Below are positions 11,164 to 12,402 of a stretch of 12,402 nt of DNA, one piece after another. Position 1 is the stretch's first letter, and every line of letters begins with the position of its first letter. Position numbers and translations under genes: made by a program. The stretch covers positions 1-12,402 of the forward strand of contig JACOVK010000069.1 of the NCBI GenBank assembly GCA_016177305.1, read 5' to 3'. The DNA comes from Parcubacteria group bacterium. GTDB lineage: Bacteria; Patescibacteriota; Patescibacteriia; UBA2169. The notes beneath the pieces were generated by a model. That model was given only the letters and a program-made list of their open reading frames with translations, did no database searches and had not been told where the DNA came from.

Positions 11164-12402
11164 ATGACAAATGTCAAAATCCAAATGTCAAATATAATGT
11201 TGTTCAAGTATTCAGTTGTTTTTATAGCACTGGCTGAAGTGTTGTCGTTCCTGTCATTTCAATATCCGCAGACAAGCGCGTGGTTTTTTGGAGTTGCGTC
11301 TGTCATTGCGATTGCGTTGACCATACGCAGGCTTGAGTATGGAGTAATGCTGGTTTTTGGCGAACTCGTGATCGGCTCGTTCGGCCGGATGCTGGAGATT
11401 TCTATTGGCGGGTTTGACATATCAATCCGCATGGCGCTGTGGCTGGTTGTGCTTGTGGTGTGGTTTAGCCGTGCGATTCAGAAACGACGCGTCTCATTTT
11501 ATCATTCTAATTTGTTCAAACCCTATGTGGCGCTGGCCGTTATCCTCGGCTGGGGGATTGTGTGGGGCATCATCCGCGGCAATCCGCTGGGATTGATTTT
11601 TTTAGATGTAAACAACTATCTCTATTTCGCGCTGATATTTCCAGTGTATGATGTGCTCTCTTCGTCTGACGCTTTGCGGCGCGTGGGAGCGGTCATCGCA
11701 ACAGCCATAGGGTATGTGGCTGTGAAGACCATCGCCCTGTTTTATATTTTCAGCCATGAACTATTCCGCCTGCAGGATGCGCTGTATGCATGGTCAAGAG
11801 CCAGCCATCTTGTGGAAATCACGAACATGGATCCCGCTATCATTCTCTCGCGCATTTTCATGCAGTCCCAGATTTGGCTGGTATTCGGAGTGTTTATGTT
11901 GCTAGGTGTTCTCTTTATGTCATTGCGAGCAAGCGCAAGCGCAGCGAAGCAATCTTATCAACGCGATGATGACGGTCATTTAAAAGGAGAGCCTAAACGC
12001 GACCATAAGATTGCTTCGGCCTCTGGCCTCGCAATGACAACTGGGCTGCTTATATTGTCATTAGCCGCCATCATCGCAAGCTTTTCGCGCAGTTTTTGGT
12101 TGTCTTTGGCAATCACGTTTATCGTCCTGGTCGCCGTATTACTTGCGGTCATGCGGGAAAAATTGAAGACCGTAGGCCGCTTCATCGCCATTGCTACGGG
12201 CATTGGCGTGTTAAGCGTGGGGCTTGTTATCATTTCCATGCAGTTCCCGATTCCCCAGAGCACCGCATCACCTGATTTGATAAAGAATCGCGCAGGAAAG
12301 TTTACCGGCGAAGCAGCGGTCTCCTCGCGGTACGCGCAAATCAAGCCATTGCTTGAATCAATAAAGAACCATCCGGTGCTCGGCTCGGGATTCGGGACCA
12401 GC
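11164..12402 (+). CDS. O-antigen ligase/polymerase-like membrane protein, 3' truncated by window
   Basis: The frame is open to the right edge (413 codons from this start). It shows many hydrophobic helices and ends in NHPVLGSGFGTS, the H-P-x-x-G-x-G-x-G loop typical of the WaaL/Wzy O-antigen ligase and polymerase family. That family joins lipid-linked glycan units or transfers them on the outer membrane face, which suits the flippase and glycosyltransferases nearby. The start is uncertain: 11164 fits a leaderless message from the -10 at 11150, 11158 is 2 codons earlier, and 11197 avoids a repeat-like stretch. Around residues 252-292 a palindromic element encodes a hydrophilic loop (RASASAAKQS ... 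KIASASGLAMTT) between two helices without breaking the frame. Sugar and acceptor are unknown. Confidence 0.85.
   Translation, partial: MTNVKIQMSNIMLFKYSVVFIALAEVLSFLSFQYPQTSAWFFGVASVIAIALTIRRLEYGVMLVFGELVIGSFGRMLEISIGGFDISIRMALWLVVLVVWFSRAIQKRRVSFYHSNLFKPYVALAVILGWGIVWGIIRGNPLGLIFLDVNNYLYFALIFPVYDVLSSSDALRRVGAVIATAIGYVAVKTIALFYIFSHELFRLQDALYAWSRASHLVEITNMDPAIILSRIFMQSQIWLVFGVFMLLGVLFMSLRASASAAKQSYQRDDDGHLKGEPKRDHKIASASGLAMTTGLLILSLAAIIASFSRSFWLSLAITFIVLVAVLLAVMREKLKTVGRFIAIATGIGVLSVGLVIISMQFPIPQSTASPDLIKNRAGKFTGEAAVSSRYAQIKPLLESIKNHPVLGSGFGTS
11167..11192 (+). repeat. Short direct repeat at the gene start
   Basis: CAAATGTCAAA occurs twice, near 11168-11178 and 11182-11192, and TGACA faces TGTCA around the first copy. 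Repeats of this AAATGTCAAA kind are, from memory, common dispersed sequences in CPR genomes. They encode the first residues of the polymerase-like protein (TNVKIQMSN), so the true N-terminus may lie after them. Confidence 0.5.
11918..12039 (+). repeat. Palindromic repeat element inside the polymerase-like frame
   Basis: The ends TGTCATTGCGAG (11918-11929) and CTCGCAATGACA (12028-12039) are perfect 12-base inverted repeats. A second perfect pair, GAAGCAATCTTAT (11946-11958) and ATAAGATTGCTTC (12005-12017), is nested inside. The CATTGCGAG...GAAGCAATCT type is a dispersed repeat I recall from many bacterial genomes. It is read through in frame and falls between two hydrophobic helices. Confidence 0.85.

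Noticed and set aside
10554..11207. 217-codon minus-strand open frame
   Set aside because: It runs through the plus-strand terminator at 11098-11137 and is antisense to the cysteine-rich gene; no ribosome binding site was seen.
1..12402. tRNA or rRNA genes, CRISPR arrays, IS elements with transposase
   Set aside because: No cloverleaf-like sequence, regularly spaced repeat array or transposase-like protein was noticed in reading the window; the repeats seen are palindromic or short direct repeats.

Overview
The window looks like a chromosomal segment from a Candidate Phyla Radiation (Patescibacteria) bacterium, most likely Parcubacteria-like. This is inferred from compact gene packing, many very small hypothetical genes, core genes with weak or no Shine-Dalgarno sites, apparently leaderless starts, an RNA polymerase alpha subunit without its C-terminal domain, and palindromic repeats lying inside reading frames. 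TGA serves as a normal stop codon. The lineage was not tested by any search.

Region 1 (1-3705) is the distal end of the ribosomal/alpha operon: infA (3' end only), rpmJ, rpsM, rpsK, rpsD, rpoA, rplQ, rplM, rpsI, all on the plus strand with gaps of a few bases, closed by a large hairpin terminator. Region 2 (3715-6175) begins with an apparently leaderless promoter and encodes a polysaccharide flippase and a GT4 glycosyltransferase. A convergent minus-strand gene (6228-6614) encodes a small basic protein. It has a helix-hairpin-helix-like segment that resembles, by eye, the missing C-terminal domain of RpoA. Region 3 (6695-8806) is a second plus-strand unit: a GT2 glycosyltransferase followed by seven tiny genes (32 to 105 codons), five of them with predicted membrane helices and nearly all with a strong Shine-Dalgarno site, closed by a good intrinsic terminator. 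The first and last of the seven look like distant paralogues.

Region 4 (8819-9852) is another GT2 gene. It carries two in-frame insertions and a repeat-derived C-terminus. One insertion contains, on the opposite strand, a consensus promoter, a hairpin and an intrinsic terminator, which is the layout of a small RNA gene of about 85 nt. Region 5 (9884-11137) is a two-gene operon of unknown function with a consensus promoter, strong ribosome binding site and terminator. Region 6 (11150-12402, open at the window edge) is an O-antigen ligase/polymerase-like membrane protein with another palindromic element inside its frame.

Together the flippase, three glycosyltransferases and the polymerase/ligase-like protein form a surface polysaccharide locus placed directly downstream of the ribosomal operon, with unknown small-protein operons inserted in it. 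The points of most interest are the small membrane-protein operon, the RpoA truncation alongside the HhH-like protein, the antisense RNA-like cassette, and the in-frame palindromic elements.
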